In this document: positions 51,556 through 61,623 of the stretch, piece after piece
Position numbering within the stretch: position 1 is the stretch's first letter
Layout of the letters: every line of letters begins with the position of its first letter
Source of the DNA: Clostridiales bacterium
Lineage (GTDB): Bacteria > Bacillota > Sulfobacillia > CADDZV01
Reading direction: 5' to 3'
DNA length: 64,000 bases
NCBI GenBank assembly: GCA_902812875.1
Contig: CADDZV010000003.1
Coordinates: 35,535-99,534 of the forward strand
Position numbers and translations under genes: made by a program
Notes under the pieces: generated by a model
Databases searched by the model: none
What the model saw: the letters and a program-made list of their open reading frames with translations, nothing else
Told to the model about the DNA's origin: nothing

Positions 51556-51765
51556 TCAGCCCGCCAATTGCAGGAGTGCTCGTAAAGCCAACCGCAAGAG
51601 CTCGTCCATGACCCACATGGCACCGGAAACAATCGCCACGGAGATCACCACAACCGCAGTGTAGAGAATGGTCTGCTGACGTGTGGGCCAGGTGACCTTG
51701 CGTAGCTCCTGACGCACGCTGGCCAGAAACTGGACAGTATTTTGCCACCATTTGCGTAACTTCAC
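51556..51765 (-). CDS. secE: preprotein translocase subunit SecE
   Basis: 69 residues with one membrane helix (TILYTAVVVISVAIVSGAMWV) preceded by the amphipathic FLASVRQELRKVTWPTRQQ, the SecE signature. The GTG at 51765 has GAGG five bases upstream. It clamps SecY. Lies between tRNA-Trp and nusG. Confidence 0.93.
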   Translation of the reverse strand: MKLRKWWQNTVQFLASVRQELRKVTWPTRQQTILYTAVVVISVAIVSGAMWVMDELLRLALRALLQLAG

Positions 51766-51816
51766 CACGGCCTCACGCTCCCTGGGCCCCCACCAAGCCA
51801 CAAAAAAAGAAACTTG

Positions 51817-51890
51817 CAGGCCCGGAGGGATTCGAACCCCCAACCAACGGATTTGGAGTCCGCCGCTCTACCAGTTCGAGCTACGGGCCT
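51817..51890 (-). tRNA. tRNA-Trp (anticodon CCA)
   Basis: 74 bases fold into a full cloverleaf: seven-base acceptor AGGCCCG/CGGGCCT, D arm with GCTC/GAGC, anticodon loop CTCCAAA, T arm GGGGG-TTCGAAT-CCCTC. The CCA end is not encoded. Placed between rpmG and secE, as in several bacteria. Confidence 0.96.
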
Positions 51891-51958
51891 AGATAACGCC
51901 TCTCAATGCAACCTGCCTGCCCCGCTAGGGGGGAAACACCACCGCCAAAACCGAGTGA

Positions 51959-52108
51959 TCAGCGAGTCTCCCTATGCACCGTATGTTTACGGCACCGCGG
52001 GCAGTATTTCTTGATCTCCAGGCGGTTCGGGTCGTTTTTCTTATTTTTCATGGTAGTATAGTTACGCTCCTTGCATTCCGTGCAAGCAAGCGTAATGATC
52101 TCACGCAT
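51959..52108 (-). CDS. rpmG: 50S ribosomal protein L33, zinc-type
   Basis: 49 residues starting [12 protein letters not shown]. Four cysteines (C9, C12, C36, C39) form the zinc ribbon, with [19 protein letters not shown] between. GGAGGTG precedes the ATG. Located between tuf2 and tRNA-Trp. Confidence 0.95.
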   Translation of the reverse strand: MREIITLACTECKERNYTTMKNKKNDPNRLEIKKYCPRCRKHTVHRETR

Positions 52109-52132
52109 GTGCGGGCACCTCCAGCGTCCCCC

Positions 52133-52162
52133 ACTGTAACATAGGGCTTATTTTGATGTCAA
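52133..52162 (-). promoter_or_regulatory. promoter of rpmG-trpT-secE-nusG-rplK
   Basis: TTGACA, 18-base spacer, TACAGT on the minus strand, between tuf2 and rpmG. The -10 box matches consensus at four of six positions. Confidence 0.55.
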
Positions 52163-52174
52163 CGAAGACCACCG

Positions 52175-53393
<1,219 letters not shown>

Positions 53394-53420
53394 CCGGACA
53401 TTCGAAACTAACCCATCGTA

Positions 53421-53449
53421 TTTATACCAGACTCGTCCTCCCGGCACAA
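53421..53449 (-). promoter_or_regulatory. promoter of tuf2
   Basis: TTGTGC, 17-base spacer, TATAAA on the minus strand, 44 bases before tuf2 and downstream of the tRNA terminator. The -35 box is weak. Confidence 0.55.
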
Positions 53450-53468
53450 CGCGCCGCCAAACGAAACG

Positions 53469-53492
53469 AAAAACGGGACCACAGGGTCCCGT
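53469..53492 (-). terminator. rho-independent terminator of the tRNA cluster
   Basis: Perfect 8-base stem ACGGGACC/GGTCCCGT with a four-base loop, followed by T-rich sequence on the minus strand, seven bases after tRNA-Thr(GGT). Confidence 0.85.
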
Positions 53493-53498
53493 TTCGTG

Positions 53499-53571
53499 AG
53501 CCACCCGCCGGAATCGAACCGGCGACCCCATCCTTACCATGGATGTGCTCTGCCTACTGAGCTAGGGTGGC
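53499..53571 (-). tRNA. tRNA-Thr (anticodon GGT)
   Basis: 73 bases; acceptor GCCACCC/GGGTGGC, anticodon stem CATCC/GGATG with loop ATGGTAA, T loop TTCGATT. No encoded CCA. Last of four tRNAs. Confidence 0.96.
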
Positions 53572-53600
53572 AAACACCAAGTACGTCACTATGTATGCTG

Positions 53601-53674
<74 letters not shown>

Positions 53675-53684
53675 ATGTGTAGCG

Positions 53685-53766
53685 TGGAGAGGGCTGGATT
53701 CGAACCAGCGAAGGCTGCGCCAGCGGTTTTACAGACCGCCCCCGTTGGCCACTTGGGTACCTCTCC
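53685..53766 (-). tRNA. tRNA-Tyr (anticodon GTA)
   Basis: 82 bases, class II with a long variable arm; acceptor GGAGAGG/CCTCTCC, anticodon loop CTGTAAA, T loop TTCGAAT. No encoded CCA. Confidence 0.95.
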
Positions 53767-53767
53767 A

Positions 53768-53842
53768 TGGAGCTGGCGGAGGGAATCGAACCCGCAACCG
53801 GCTGATTACAAATCAGCTGCTCTACCATTGAGCTACGCCAGC
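53768..53842 (-). tRNA. tRNA-Thr (anticodon TGT)
   Basis: 75 bases including an encoded CCA, the only one of the five tRNAs here with it. Acceptor GCTGGCG/CGCCAGC, anticodon loop TTTGTAA, T loop TTCGATT. First in the cluster behind a good promoter. Confidence 0.96.
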
Positions 53843-53846
53843 CGGG

Positions 53847-53904
53847 CCACCAGCACGGACCATTATAAGCGACCGGACAAAACCGGGTCAAGCAAAGCTG
53901 GTGG
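53847..53904. repeat. inverted repeat enclosing the tRNA promoter
   Basis: Perfect 8-base arms CCACCAGC (53847-53854) and GCTGGTGG (53897-53904) lie just outside the -10 and -35 boxes of the tRNA promoter. Confidence 0.5.
53862..53891 (-). promoter_or_regulatory. promoter of the four-tRNA cluster
   Basis: TTGACC, 18-base spacer, TATAAT on the minus strand, 20 bases before tRNA-Thr(TGT) and just after the sigH stop. Confidence 0.85.
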
Positions 53905-53912
53905 CAGACTTG

Positions 53913-54599
53913 CTAGCCGATACCCTGACGCAAACGGGCACCGGATGACTGCGATTCCATCTCGTGCCTGTCGTCGAGATATTTCTCGAGCTTGCGCTTG
54001 ACCCGCTGCAAGGCATTATCGATGGACTTTACGTGCCGATCAAGGTCGAGAGCAATCTCCTGGTATGACCGGCCGTCAAGATATGACCGCAATACTTTCC
54101 ATTCCAGTTCGGAAAGTATCTCGCCCATCTTCGTCTCGATGTCGCCGAATTCTTCCCGGCTGATGATGAGCTCCTCCGGGTCGGTCACCTTGGAACCGGA
54201 GATGATGTCGAGCAAGGTACGGTCCGAATCATCGTCATAAATGGGCTTGTTCAGCGACACGTAAGAGTTCAGGGGGATGTGCTTCTGCCGGGTGGCTGTC
54301 TTGATGGCGGTGATGATCTGCCGTGTGACACAAAGCTCGGCAAACGCACGGAAACTCGAGAGCTTGTCGCTGCGGAAGTCTCGGATCGCTTTGTAAAGAC
54401 CAATCATGCCTTCCTGGATGATGTCTTCGCGATCGGCACCGATCAGAAAATAGGAACGGGCTTTAGCCTTTACGAAGTTGCGGTATTTGTTGATGAGGTA
54501 TTCTTGCGCAGCCTCCTGTCCCCCCCTGGCAAGTGCAACTATCTCTTCATCCGGCATGGTGTCATAGGGATGAAGATCGGCCACAGGCATCCCCTCCAC
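53913..54599 (-). CDS. sigH: RNA polymerase sigma factor SigH (Spo0H type)
   Basis: 228 residues. Region 2 contains YRNFVKAKARSYFLIGADRE and DIIQEGMIGLYKAIRDF, near-identical to SigH of spore formers; region 4 holds RSYQEIALDLDRHVKSIDNA. In Bacillus it directs early sporulation and competence genes. The GTG at 54599 has GGAGG nine bases upstream; a GTG five codons later also has a good site, so the start is uncertain by a few residues. It has its own sigma-A type promoter 180 bases upstream. Position next to rlmB and the secE-nusG block matches Bacillus. Confidence 0.95.
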   Translation of the reverse strand: MEGMPVADLHPYDTMPDEEIVALARGGQEAAQEYLINKYRNFVKAKARSYFLIGADREDIIQEGMIGLYKAIRDFRSDKLSSFRAFAELCVTRQIITAIKTATRQKHIPLNSYVSLNKPIYDDDSDRTLLDIISGSKVTDPEELIISREEFGDIETKMGEILSELEWKVLRSYLDGRSYQEIALDLDRHVKSIDNALQRVKRKLEKYLDDRHEMESQSSGARLRQGIG

Positions 54600-54779
54600 C
54601 AGCAGAATCCTCCGGTGTTTCCACCGCTCAATCCCGCAACCGCCGGGCTTTTACGCCCTTTTTTGGTGTGTACGGAATGTGGGATGTACTACCGCCAATC
54701 TTTTTGAAATGGCCGTGAACTACAGGAGGACATCGGCGTGAAACCGTACAACGACGACGAATCCGGAACTTGTGCCTCA

Positions 54780-54808
54780 ATTATAGACATGCCCTGCCTC
54801 GCGGTCAA
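54780..54808 (-). promoter_or_regulatory. promoter of sigH
   Basis: TTGACC, 17-base spacer, TATAAT on the minus strand; the -35 box overlaps the rlmB stop. It gives a leader of about 175 bases before sigH in which no other gene or known RNA was recognised. Confidence 0.85.
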
Positions 54809-55632
54809 GGCGTGGTCGTGCGTTGACGAAACGCCTCGTAAAACAAAAGGCCGGCTGCCAGGGCGACGTTCAAGGACTCGACACACGCCGCCATGGGGAT
54901 TCTCAAAGTAGCGTCGCACCGCTCACGGACAAGCCGTCCCACCCCGCGTCCCTCGCCGCCCAGCACCACCGCCGCCCGGCCGGAAAAATCCCAGTCGCCC
55001 AACCTACGCTCACCCCGCGGGTCGGCGGCCACCACCCAAAAACCCACTTCCTTGAGCCGGACGATGGCTGCGGAAAGGTTTGTCACCCGGGCCACTGGCA
55101 CCAAGCCCAAGGTGCCGGCAGCCGCCTTGGCGGCGGCGGGCGTAACTCCGGCGGAGCGGTGCTGGGGAATGACGACCAGGTCGACTTGCCACGCGGCGGC
55201 GCTGCGGAGAATGGCGCCGAGGTTGCGTGGATCGGTCACCCCGTCCAGAAGGGCGACCAACGCAGGAGCGTCGGTCTCGGCCCAGCGGGCCAGCTGCTCG
55301 TCGAAATCCGCATAACTCATGGCACCAGCAAAAGCCACCACCCCCTGGTGGGTTGCCCCCGGGGCAGACCGGTTGAGGGCTTTCAGCGGCACGTCCTGAC
55401 ACGGAATGCCAGCGGAATGTGCCAGACGGACGATTTCGGCTAGCAGTCCTTTCTTTTCAAGGCCCTCCTGGACGAGGATTTTCGTCAGCGGTTCGTGCCG
55501 CCGCAGGGCGTCGGCAACCGCGTGACGGCCGGCCAGCACCAGGTCGGAGGCTTGGGAGGAAACATCGTCCCCTCGCCGGTGGCGGTTTTTGTCTCCCGTG
55601 TGTCCGGACGAGCGACTGGTTGACGGTGACAT
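54805..55632 (-). CDS. rlmB: TrmH/SpoU family 23S rRNA 2'-O-methyltransferase RlmB
   Basis: 275 residues: N-terminal substrate-binding domain from about residue 30 (LAGRHAVADALRRHEPLTKI) with THQGVVAF, and a SPOUT knot with LDGVTDPRNLGAILRSA, VLGGEGRGVG and ESLNVALAAGLLFYE, the AdoMet-binding motifs. RlmB methylates G2251 of 23S rRNA. The first 28 residues are Ser/Arg-rich and unconserved, but GAGGGGG precedes the ATG at 55632. Divergent from thyX. Confidence 0.92.
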   Translation of the reverse strand: MSPSTSRSSGHTGDKNRHRRGDDVSSQASDLVLAGRHAVADALRRHEPLTKILVQEGLEKKGLLAEIVRLAHSAGIPCQDVPLKALNRSAPGATHQGVVAFAGAMSYADFDEQLARWAETDAPALVALLDGVTDPRNLGAILRSAAAWQVDLVVIPQHRSAGVTPAAAKAAAGTLGLVPVARVTNLSAAIVRLKEVGFWVVAADPRGERRLGDWDFSGRAAVVLGGEGRGVGRLVRERCDATLRIPMAACVESLNVALAAGLLFYEAFRQRTTTP

Positions 55633-55735
55633 GTTCGGTCCCCCTCAAGGACAGGCATATGCGCATGTGGAATCATTCTTGCACAATGTAGCCGCCCGGC
55701 CAATGTCCCAGAGCGGCCAGAAGGTGAAATATCCC

Positions 55736-56644
55736 GTGAGCGAAAGCCAAAAGGAAAACGCCAACGTCCCCCAGACTGGGAAGACGCCCACACTACCGTC
55801 CGGGCCGCCGGGCCGAGTGGTGGCGGTCATTGCGGTTGGCGGACGCTCCCTGCCAGTGATCGCGGTACACCCGCAGGTCAAGCTTCTGGCCGCCACCTTG
55901 AATGCTGACGATATCGCCGCCCTGGCTGCCCGCCAGTGTTACCTGCCCGGGAGCGTGCTCGACCGCGAAGGCCCGCTACCGGAAAAGACCCGGACGCGGC
56001 TTCTCGGCCGCACCATCAGCTCCGGCCACCACTCGGTGATCGAGCACAACGTTTTTACCTTCGGCATCCGCGGCATATCGCGTGCCTGCTCCCACCAGCT
56101 GGTACGGCACCGGATCGGCTTTTCGTACGACCAGCAGAGCCAGCGATTTGTAGATTTCACCAGAACAGAGTTCATCGAGATCGTCGTACCGCCCAACATC
56201 CTGCGACGTGCAGACATGCTGGCCGCCTTCTTGCAGCCGGTGGAAGCTTCCGTACGGTCGTATTTTGCCCTGGTGTCAGCCGGAATCGCGCCCGAAGATG
56301 CCCGCTTTACCCTGCCGAATGCCTTCGAGACCAAACTGGTCGTATCGGCCAACGCACGGGCGCTACTCCACTTTTTCGAGCTCCGCACCTGCCAGCGCGC
56401 CCAGTGGGAGATCCGGTGGCTGGCCAATCTCATGCTCAGGGAGGTGCGGCGCGTGGCGCCTGGCATTTTCCGGTTTGCCGGCCCCACGTGCGTCACCGAA
56501 GGCATATGCTGGGAACGTGACGGACGCGACTGCCCGCGGCTTTCCCGCTCCGGGGCCGAATGGCGGCAACGCCGGGTAGCATGGACGGCCGAGGAAGGCT
56601 TGGACGTCCGCGAAAGCGGTACCCGTGCCGACCATGGGAGTTGA
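55736..56644 (+). CDS. thyX: flavin-dependent thymidylate synthase ThyX
   Basis: About 302 residues. The ThyX signature is RHR at 124-126, eight residues, then Ser135 (RHRIGFSYDQQSQR), the RHRX7/8S form; SSGHHSVIEHNVFTF and the C-terminal LRTCQRAQWEIR are also typical. It makes dTMP with FAD, NADPH and methylene-THF. The GTG at 55736 has AAGGTGA eight bases upstream; the frame is open from 55589, overlapping rlmB. The first 45 residues are not part of the core, and the C-terminal tail after the core is also extended. On the plus strand with trpS. Confidence 0.92.
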   Translation: MSESQKENANVPQTGKTPTLPSGPPGRVVAVIAVGGRSLPVIAVHPQVKLLAATLNADDIAALAARQCYLPGSVLDREGPLPEKTRTRLLGRTISSGHHSVIEHNVFTFGIRGISRACSHQLVRHRIGFSYDQQSQRFVDFTRTEFIEIVVPPNILRRADMLAAFLQPVEASVRSYFALVSAGIAPEDARFTLPNAFETKLVVSANARALLHFFELRTCQRAQWEIRWLANLMLREVRRVAPGIFRFAGPTCVTEGICWERDGRDCPRLSRSGAEWRQRRVAWTAEEGLDVRESGTRADHGS

Positions 56645-56694
56645 TTTACGGTTGCCAGCTGTGAGATTATCCACGGGTGAGGGAGGTAGCTTTC

Positions 56695-57690
56695 TTGCAA
56701 CGCGTACTATCAGGCATTCAACCAAGCGGCAGTCTGACCATTGGCAATTACCTGGGAGCCATCCGGCAATTTGTTGAGCTGCAACACACGGCCGACTGCT
56801 ATTTCTGCGTGGTCGACCTCCACGCTCTCACGGTCCCGCAGGATCCGCGGGTGCTTCGGCAGAAGACACTCGAAGTGGCGAACCTCTACTTGGCCAGTGG
56901 CATCGACCCGCAGCTCGCGACTATTTTTGTGCAGTCCCATGTTCCGGCTCATGCTGAGCTGGCCTGGCTCTTGCAGTGCATGACCTATTACGGCGAGCTC
57001 GGGCGGATGACTCAATTCAAGGAGAAGGCGGGTGGCAAAGAAACCGTCACGGCCGGCCTCTACACGTATCCGGTGTTGATGGCAGCGGACATTCTTTTGT
57101 ACCAGACCGATCTCGTGCCGGTAGGAGAAGATCAAAAACAGCATGTCGAGCTTACCCGCGACATTGCCCAGCGCTTTAACAACCGCTTTGGACCTGCGCT
57201 TGTCGTACCGGAGCCCATGATCCAAAAGGTAGGGGCCCGGATCATGGCCCTGGACGACCCGCTCCACAAGATGAGCAAATCGACGGACAACCCAGAGTCC
57301 GCCATTTTCATGCTTGATAGTCCGGATGCCATCCGCCGGAAGATCAAACACGCCGTTACGGATTCCGGACGCGAAGTTCGCTACGACCCGGAAAACAAAC
57401 CCGCCATCAGTAACCTCATGGAAATTTATTCGCTTTGTGCCGGAGAACCGCTCGAAGCGGTGGCCGACCGTTACAATGGGCGCGGTTACGGTGACTTCAA
57501 AAAAGACCTGGCAGAGGTGGTCATAAACCGGCTGGCGCCTCTCCAGGCCCGCTATCGCGAGCTGGCAGAAAGCGGCGAAGTGTTGAATATCCTGTCCGCA
57601 GGCGCCGCCAAGGCCGCCGCCGTCGCCAATGCCACCCTGGCTGTGGTGCAGGAAAAAATGGGTCTGGTGCGGGCCGCGGCCAGGCTATGA
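56695..57690 (+). CDS. trpS: tryptophanyl-tRNA synthetase
   Basis: 331 residues, class Ic. HIGH-type motif TIGN at 15-18 within SGSLTIGNYLGA and KMSKS at 192-196. GEDQKQHVELTRDIAQRFN is typical of the bacterial TrpRS. The TTG at 56695 is set by GGGAGG eight bases upstream and gives the usual MxRVLSGIQPSG start. It follows thyX by 50 bases with no T-box leader, so it is probably expressed with thyX. Convergent on mrnC. Confidence 0.96.
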   Translation: MQRVLSGIQPSGSLTIGNYLGAIRQFVELQHTADCYFCVVDLHALTVPQDPRVLRQKTLEVANLYLASGIDPQLATIFVQSHVPAHAELAWLLQCMTYYGELGRMTQFKEKAGGKETVTAGLYTYPVLMAADILLYQTDLVPVGEDQKQHVELTRDIAQRFNNRFGPALVVPEPMIQKVGARIMALDDPLHKMSKSTDNPESAIFMLDSPDAIRRKIKHAVTDSGREVRYDPENKPAISNLMEIYSLCAGEPLEAVADRYNGRGYGDFKKDLAEVVINRLAPLQARYRELAESGEVLNILSAGAAKAAAVANATLAVVQEKMGLVRAAARL

Positions 57691-57710
57691 TCTGGGCCCT
57701 GGCCAGGACC

Positions 57711-58109
57711 TCAAGTTTTTGCCGCTTTCTGTAATAGCTCTGAAAGGCGGCACCATTGCCCGGTAAGATAAAGGTATCCCAAAAGGGCCTCAAAAGCAGT
57801 CGACATATGTACCACGGCGGGATCGCCACGGTGTGATCCCGCCCCCGCGTGGTTTCTGGCCCGCTTCACGATCTCGAGCTCGCTTGCAGACAGCTCCGGC
57901 CACAGCCGGTGCATGGCGGCCGCCTGGGCCTCAGCCCTTACCTGCGCCACCGCCTTATTGTGCAGTTCGGCAGGCAAGCCCCCGCCTGAGACCGCCAGGG
58001 ACGTGCGGACATAAAGCTCGTACACGGCGTCGCCAACCCAGGCATGCAGGTCGGGTAAAAGGCGGCGAATACCGGCATCGTCAGGCTGGCCCACTGCCAC
58101 CATCTTCAA
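57711..58109 (-). CDS. mrnC: Mini-ribonuclease III (MrnC)
   Basis: 132 residues, an RNase III catalytic domain without the dsRNA-binding domain. WVGDAVYELYVR holds the catalytic Asp, and STAFEALLGYLYL the second acidic site. In Bacillus it matures 23S rRNA ends. It overlaps cysS by 29 bases, the usual cysS-mrnC pairing. Confidence 0.93.
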   Translation of the reverse strand: MKMVAVGQPDDAGIRRLLPDLHAWVGDAVYELYVRTSLAVSGGGLPAELHNKAVAQVRAEAQAAAMHRLWPELSASELEIVKRARNHAGAGSHRGDPAVVHMSTAFEALLGYLYLTGQWCRLSELLQKAAKT

Positions 58110-59523
58110 ACCGGTCTTCGACCCGCCACCGCGTACCTTCTGGTGTATCTTCCAGGATTATCCCGAGCTTCTGCAGTTCCTCCCGGATACGGTCCGCGGT
58201 GGCAAAATCGCGGTTTTGCCGCGCTTTTTGACGGATATCGGTCAAAATCCTGATGATGCCGTCCACATTGGACGTGCTGGATTGCGATGGTGCGGACGTG
58301 TAAAACCCCAAAACGCTTCCCAGCTCATCAAAGGCGTGCAGAAGTAGGCTGGCTTCAGCGGGCGAAATGCCTGTGTCAGCCGCCGCATTGGCTTCCCGGG
58401 CGAGCTCGAACAAGACGGCAATGGCGTTGGCGGTGTTGAAATCGTCATCCATGGCCGATACGAACCGCCCGCGGGCCGACTCGATCATTTCGGATACGGC
58501 CGCGGCCGGGGAGGCCGAATGGCCCGGCTCACTGGCAATCCTGGCCAGGCGCTGGTAAGTACCGCGCAGCCGGCCAACGGCGCGCGTGGACGCGGCCAGG
58601 GCTTCGCCACTGTAATTCAAAGGCGTGCGGTAGTGGGAAGAAAGCAGGAAATGCCTCAATACCGCCGGTTCGTGCAAACGCCGCAGTTCACGGACCGTGA
58701 TGATATTGCCCAGCGACTTTGACATCTTGGTGCCTTCGATGTTCACATAGGCCACGTGCATCCAGTAGCGGGCAAACATATGCCCAGTGGCGGCCTCGCT
58801 CTGCGCAATCTCGTTTTCATGGTGCGGAAAGACGAGGTCCGACCCGCCCGCGTGGATATCGAGCGTGGGGCCAAGGTAGTTCATGCTCATGGCGGAACAC
58901 TCGATGTGCCAGCCCGGCCGTCCTGGCCCCCACGGGCTTGGCCATGATGGCTCACCCGGCTTCGCCTTTTTCCAAAGGGCAAAATCCAGCGGATCCGCCT
59001 TACGTTCATCCACTGCCACCCGGGCACCAGCAGCGAGTTCGTCGAGGCTTTGGTGCGACAGTTTACCGTACGATGGGAAGCTGCGTACGCGGTAGTACAC
59101 ATCTCCATCCTGAACGTAGGCATGACCGCCGGATACGAGCTTCTCTATGAGCTCGATCATCTGGGGAATGTGGGCAGTGGCCCGCGGATGCACGGTGGCA
59201 CGCCTTACTCCCATGGCATCAAGATCAGTAAAAAAGGCCCGCGTGTACGCCTCGGCTACCTCGGCGGCCGTGGTGCCAGCCTCATTGGCCCGGTTGATAA
59301 TCTTGTCATCCACGTCGGTTATGTTTTGGACATATAGAACGTCGTAGCCAATGTACTCAAGGTATCTACGAACGACGTCAAAAAACAAAAACGGCCGCAG
59401 GTTACCAATATGGAAATAATTGTAGACCGTCGGACCGCAGACGTACATGCGGACCTGTCCTGGTTCCAGGGACTCGAAATCCCGCAGGGTACGTGTCATG
59501 GTATCGAAAACCCGAAGTCCCAT
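58081..59523 (-). CDS. cysS: cysteinyl-tRNA synthetase
   Basis: 480 residues, class Ia. Zinc ligands C29, C209, H234 and E238; HIGN at 38-41; KMSKS at 266-270 ([10 protein letters not shown]). The C-terminal part, about 20 residues beyond the usual 460, ends in an acidic and Gly-rich tail that overlaps mrnC. No T-box lies upstream; the rlpA-type gene ends 12 bases before the start. Confidence 0.97.
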   Translation of the reverse strand: MGLRVFDTMTRTLRDFESLEPGQVRMYVCGPTVYNYFHIGNLRPFLFFDVVRRYLEYIGYDVLYVQNITDVDDKIINRANEAGTTAAEVAEAYTRAFFTDLDAMGVRRATVHPRATAHIPQMIELIEKLVSGGHAYVQDGDVYYRVRSFPSYGKLSHQSLDELAAGARVAVDERKADPLDFALWKKAKPGEPSWPSPWGPGRPGWHIECSAMSMNYLGPTLDIHAGGSDLVFPHHENEIAQSEAATGHMFARYWMHVAYVNIEGTKMSKSLGNIITVRELRRLHEPAVLRHFLLSSHYRTPLNYSGEALAASTRAVGRLRGTYQRLARIASEPGHSASPAAAVSEMIESARGRFVSAMDDDFNTANAIAVLFELAREANAAADTGISPAEASLLLHAFDELGSVLGFYTSAPSQSSTSNVDGIIRILTDIRQKARQNRDFATADRIREELQKLGIILEDTPEGTRWRVEDRFEDGGSGPA

Positions 59524-59535
59524 CTCTGCCCTCCT

Positions 59536-60342
59536 CTATGGAAGCACGTACGCCTCCACGTAAGCCACTCCCTGGCCCACGATGCCCAACACCCGAGCGG
59601 CCGCAAGCGATATGTCCAACACCCGGCCCCGTATGTGCGGCCCGCGATCGTTGATGCGTACGACCACAGTATGACCGTTGGCTGGGTTTAATACCAGCAG
59701 CCTGGTACCGAAAGGCAAAGTACGGTGAGCGGCTGTGAAGTCATTGGGGTTGAAAACCTCGTCGCTTGACGTTTTTGCCCCGGACAGCTCTTTTCCGTAC
59801 CATGACGCCAGGCCCTTCACCACAGTGGCATTTTTGTACGACCGTATGGCGGCAAGCAACGTCTCGTGCCACGGTAGCAGGGGAACATCAAGACTCTGCC
59901 GCAGGTTGTTTGCCCAGGCAACAGCCAGCTCCAGCCGGCTCGATCCGTTGCCTTGGGCAGTAGCCTGGTCTACGGTCACGAGCAGTCCTTCTTTCGCTTC
60001 CACTACCACTTCGCCGTTCAAAAAGCCAGGAGCGATGCTGTCAGGGGTCAAACCGCTCTGGAAAAGACCTTGCAGCCGGCTCGCCACCACCTGGGCGCGC
60101 TGAACACTGGTAAAGCCTCCCATGGCCGACCGGATGCGCATCACGACCTGCCCACCCACCGTAACCTCGCCGGCAGGCTGACCATCAATCCCGGTTACCG
60201 CCGCACTCGACTGGGCGGCCACGGCAGGAAAGGGCGTGCCTGGCGAATCGGCATAGGCCGCTATACCCACCGCAGTGCAGAGGACCAGGAGGGCGATGAC
60301 GAGAACCACGCTTTTGGGTGACCGCCGTAAAGAAATTTGCAT
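59536..60342 (-). CDS. secreted RlpA-type double-psi beta-barrel protein
   Basis: 268 residues. A signal peptide/anchor (SVVLVIALLVLCTAVGIAAY, residues 11-30), an unassigned middle domain (about 50-150, with VVMRIRSAMGGFTSVQRAQVV) and a C-terminal RlpA-like barrel from about 177: ASWYGKE, AAHRTLPFGTRL, VVRINDRGPHIRGRVLDIS. RlpA proteins can be lytic transglycosylases cutting naked glycan. The middle domain resembles a segment I associate with cyanobacterial RlpA proteins. Between ispDF and cysS. Confidence 0.85.
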   Translation of the reverse strand: MQISLRRSPKSVVLVIALLVLCTAVGIAAYADSPGTPFPAVAAQSSAAVTGIDGQPAGEVTVGGQVVMRIRSAMGGFTSVQRAQVVASRLQGLFQSGLTPDSIAPGFLNGEVVVEAKEGLLVTVDQATAQGNGSSRLELAVAWANNLRQSLDVPLLPWHETLLAAIRSYKNATVVKGLASWYGKELSGAKTSSDEVFNPNDFTAAHRTLPFGTRLLVLNPANGHTVVVRINDRGPHIRGRVLDISLAAARVLGIVGQGVAYVEAYVLP

Positions 60343-60412
60343 TACCCACCTCGCGAAAATCGGTGACCTGGCACCAGATATCAGCCCGGAAAGACGGCAA
60401 AAAGGCAGGCGA

Positions 60413-61603
60413 TCAGTGCGGCGCTTTGCGGAGCATTACGACGGCAAACGCCGCAATACCTTCCTGCCTTCCGACCGGACCGAGCCCCTCGGCGGTTTTG
60501 GCCTTGACATTTACTGCCGTCGGCGGCAGATGAAGGATCTGTGCAATGTTTTTGGTTATCTCTTGGGCGTAGGGCCGCAAACGAGGTGCTTCCAACACCA
60601 CCGTGGCATCGACGGCAGTTACTTGCCAGCCGTTGGCTTTCAAGAGATCGGCCGTTCTGGAGAGCAGCACGGTGCTGGCGATACTCTGGTATGCCGGGTC
60701 GGTGTCCGGAAACCAGGAGCCGATGTCACCCAACCCGGCTGCTCCCAACATGGCATCGATGATGGCATGCAAAAGCACGTCGGCGTCGGAATGCCCCCAA
60801 AGTCCCAACGGATAGCTAAGCGTCACGCCGCCCAATACCAGCGGGCGCCCCGCCACCATGCGGTGGATGTCCCACCCGGCGCCTACCCTTTGTAAGTCTG
60901 TCCCGGCGCCCGCGTTACCAAGATAGAACTCGGCCAGCGCCAGGTCACCGGGGAATGTGATCTTGATGTTCTGTTCTTCTCCCTCGACGACCGCTACCGG
61001 CATGCCGAACGCCTCTACCACGCTGGCGTCATCCGGGTACGAAAGCCCATGCTGCCGGGCGTGTTCATACGCCTGCCAGAGCACCTGCCAGCGGAAGGCC
61101 TGCGGAGTCTGGATCAGGCGCAAACTTTCGCGAGGCAAGGTTGCGTGGACCTGACCACCGCCATCTACCGATTTGACGGTGTCACGCACGGTCAACGCCG
61201 GCACGCACGCGCCCGTGGCGGCCGCCCCGGCCAGCACCCTCTGCAGCAACGCGTCGCTTGCAAGCGGCCGGGCACCGTCGTGGATGACCACGAGATCCGG
61301 CTCCACATCGCGCAAGGCCTGCAAGCCCGCCCACACCGAGTCCGTGCGCTGTTCCCCGCCCAAAACCACGCGGGCGACCCGCGGCCACAGGCGCACCACC
61401 GGGGCAGCGTCCTCATTTTCCCGCCCGGGGGCGACCACCAACACCACACCCTCGACGGCGGGCGAACCGGCCACTACACCCGTGCTCCAGTACAATACTG
61501 TGCGGCCGCCCAAAGGGGCGGCCAGCTTGTTGTTGCCGAAGCGCGTACCCTTGCCGGCTGCGACAACGATTCCCCACGTCCTCAGGCCATCCACTCCCAG
61601 CAC
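60413..61603 (-). CDS. ispDF: bifunctional IspD/IspF isoprenoid enzyme
   Basis: 396 residues. IspD (1-235): VVAAGKGTRFGNNK and the VIHDGARPL motif, forming CDP-methylerythritol. IspF (240-396): metal ligands D245, H247 (GAGWDIH) and H279, and DADVLLHAIIDAMLGAAG, forming the cyclic diphosphate. The two steps flank IspE in the MEP pathway, so the fusion is non-consecutive. In Bacillus ispD and ispF are separate neighbours at this place. 20 bases after yacL. Confidence 0.95.
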   Translation of the reverse strand: MLGVDGLRTWGIVVAAGKGTRFGNNKLAAPLGGRTVLYWSTGVVAGSPAVEGVVLVVAPGRENEDAAPVVRLWPRVARVVLGGEQRTDSVWAGLQALRDVEPDLVVIHDGARPLASDALLQRVLAGAAATGACVPALTVRDTVKSVDGGGQVHATLPRESLRLIQTPQAFRWQVLWQAYEHARQHGLSYPDDASVVEAFGMPVAVVEGEEQNIKITFPGDLALAEFYLGNAGAGTDLQRVGAGWDIHRMVAGRPLVLGGVTLSYPLGLWGHSDADVLLHAIIDAMLGAAGLGDIGSWFPDTDPAYQSIASTVLLSRTADLLKANGWQVTAVDATVVLEAPRLRPYAQEITKNIAQILHLPPTAVNVKAKTAEGLGPVGRQEGIAAFAVVMLRKAPH

Positions 61604-61623
61604 CTGCCTGGCGGCCCCGGTAA

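Noticed and set aside
54738..54920. Small plus-strand frame starting GTG after AGGAGG in the sigH leader
   Set aside because: Runs antisense into rlmB and has no recognisable protein features; the AGGAGG is most likely chance.
56645..56694. T-box leader for trpS
   Set aside because: Only 50 bases separate trpS from thyX; no T-box sequence or terminator.
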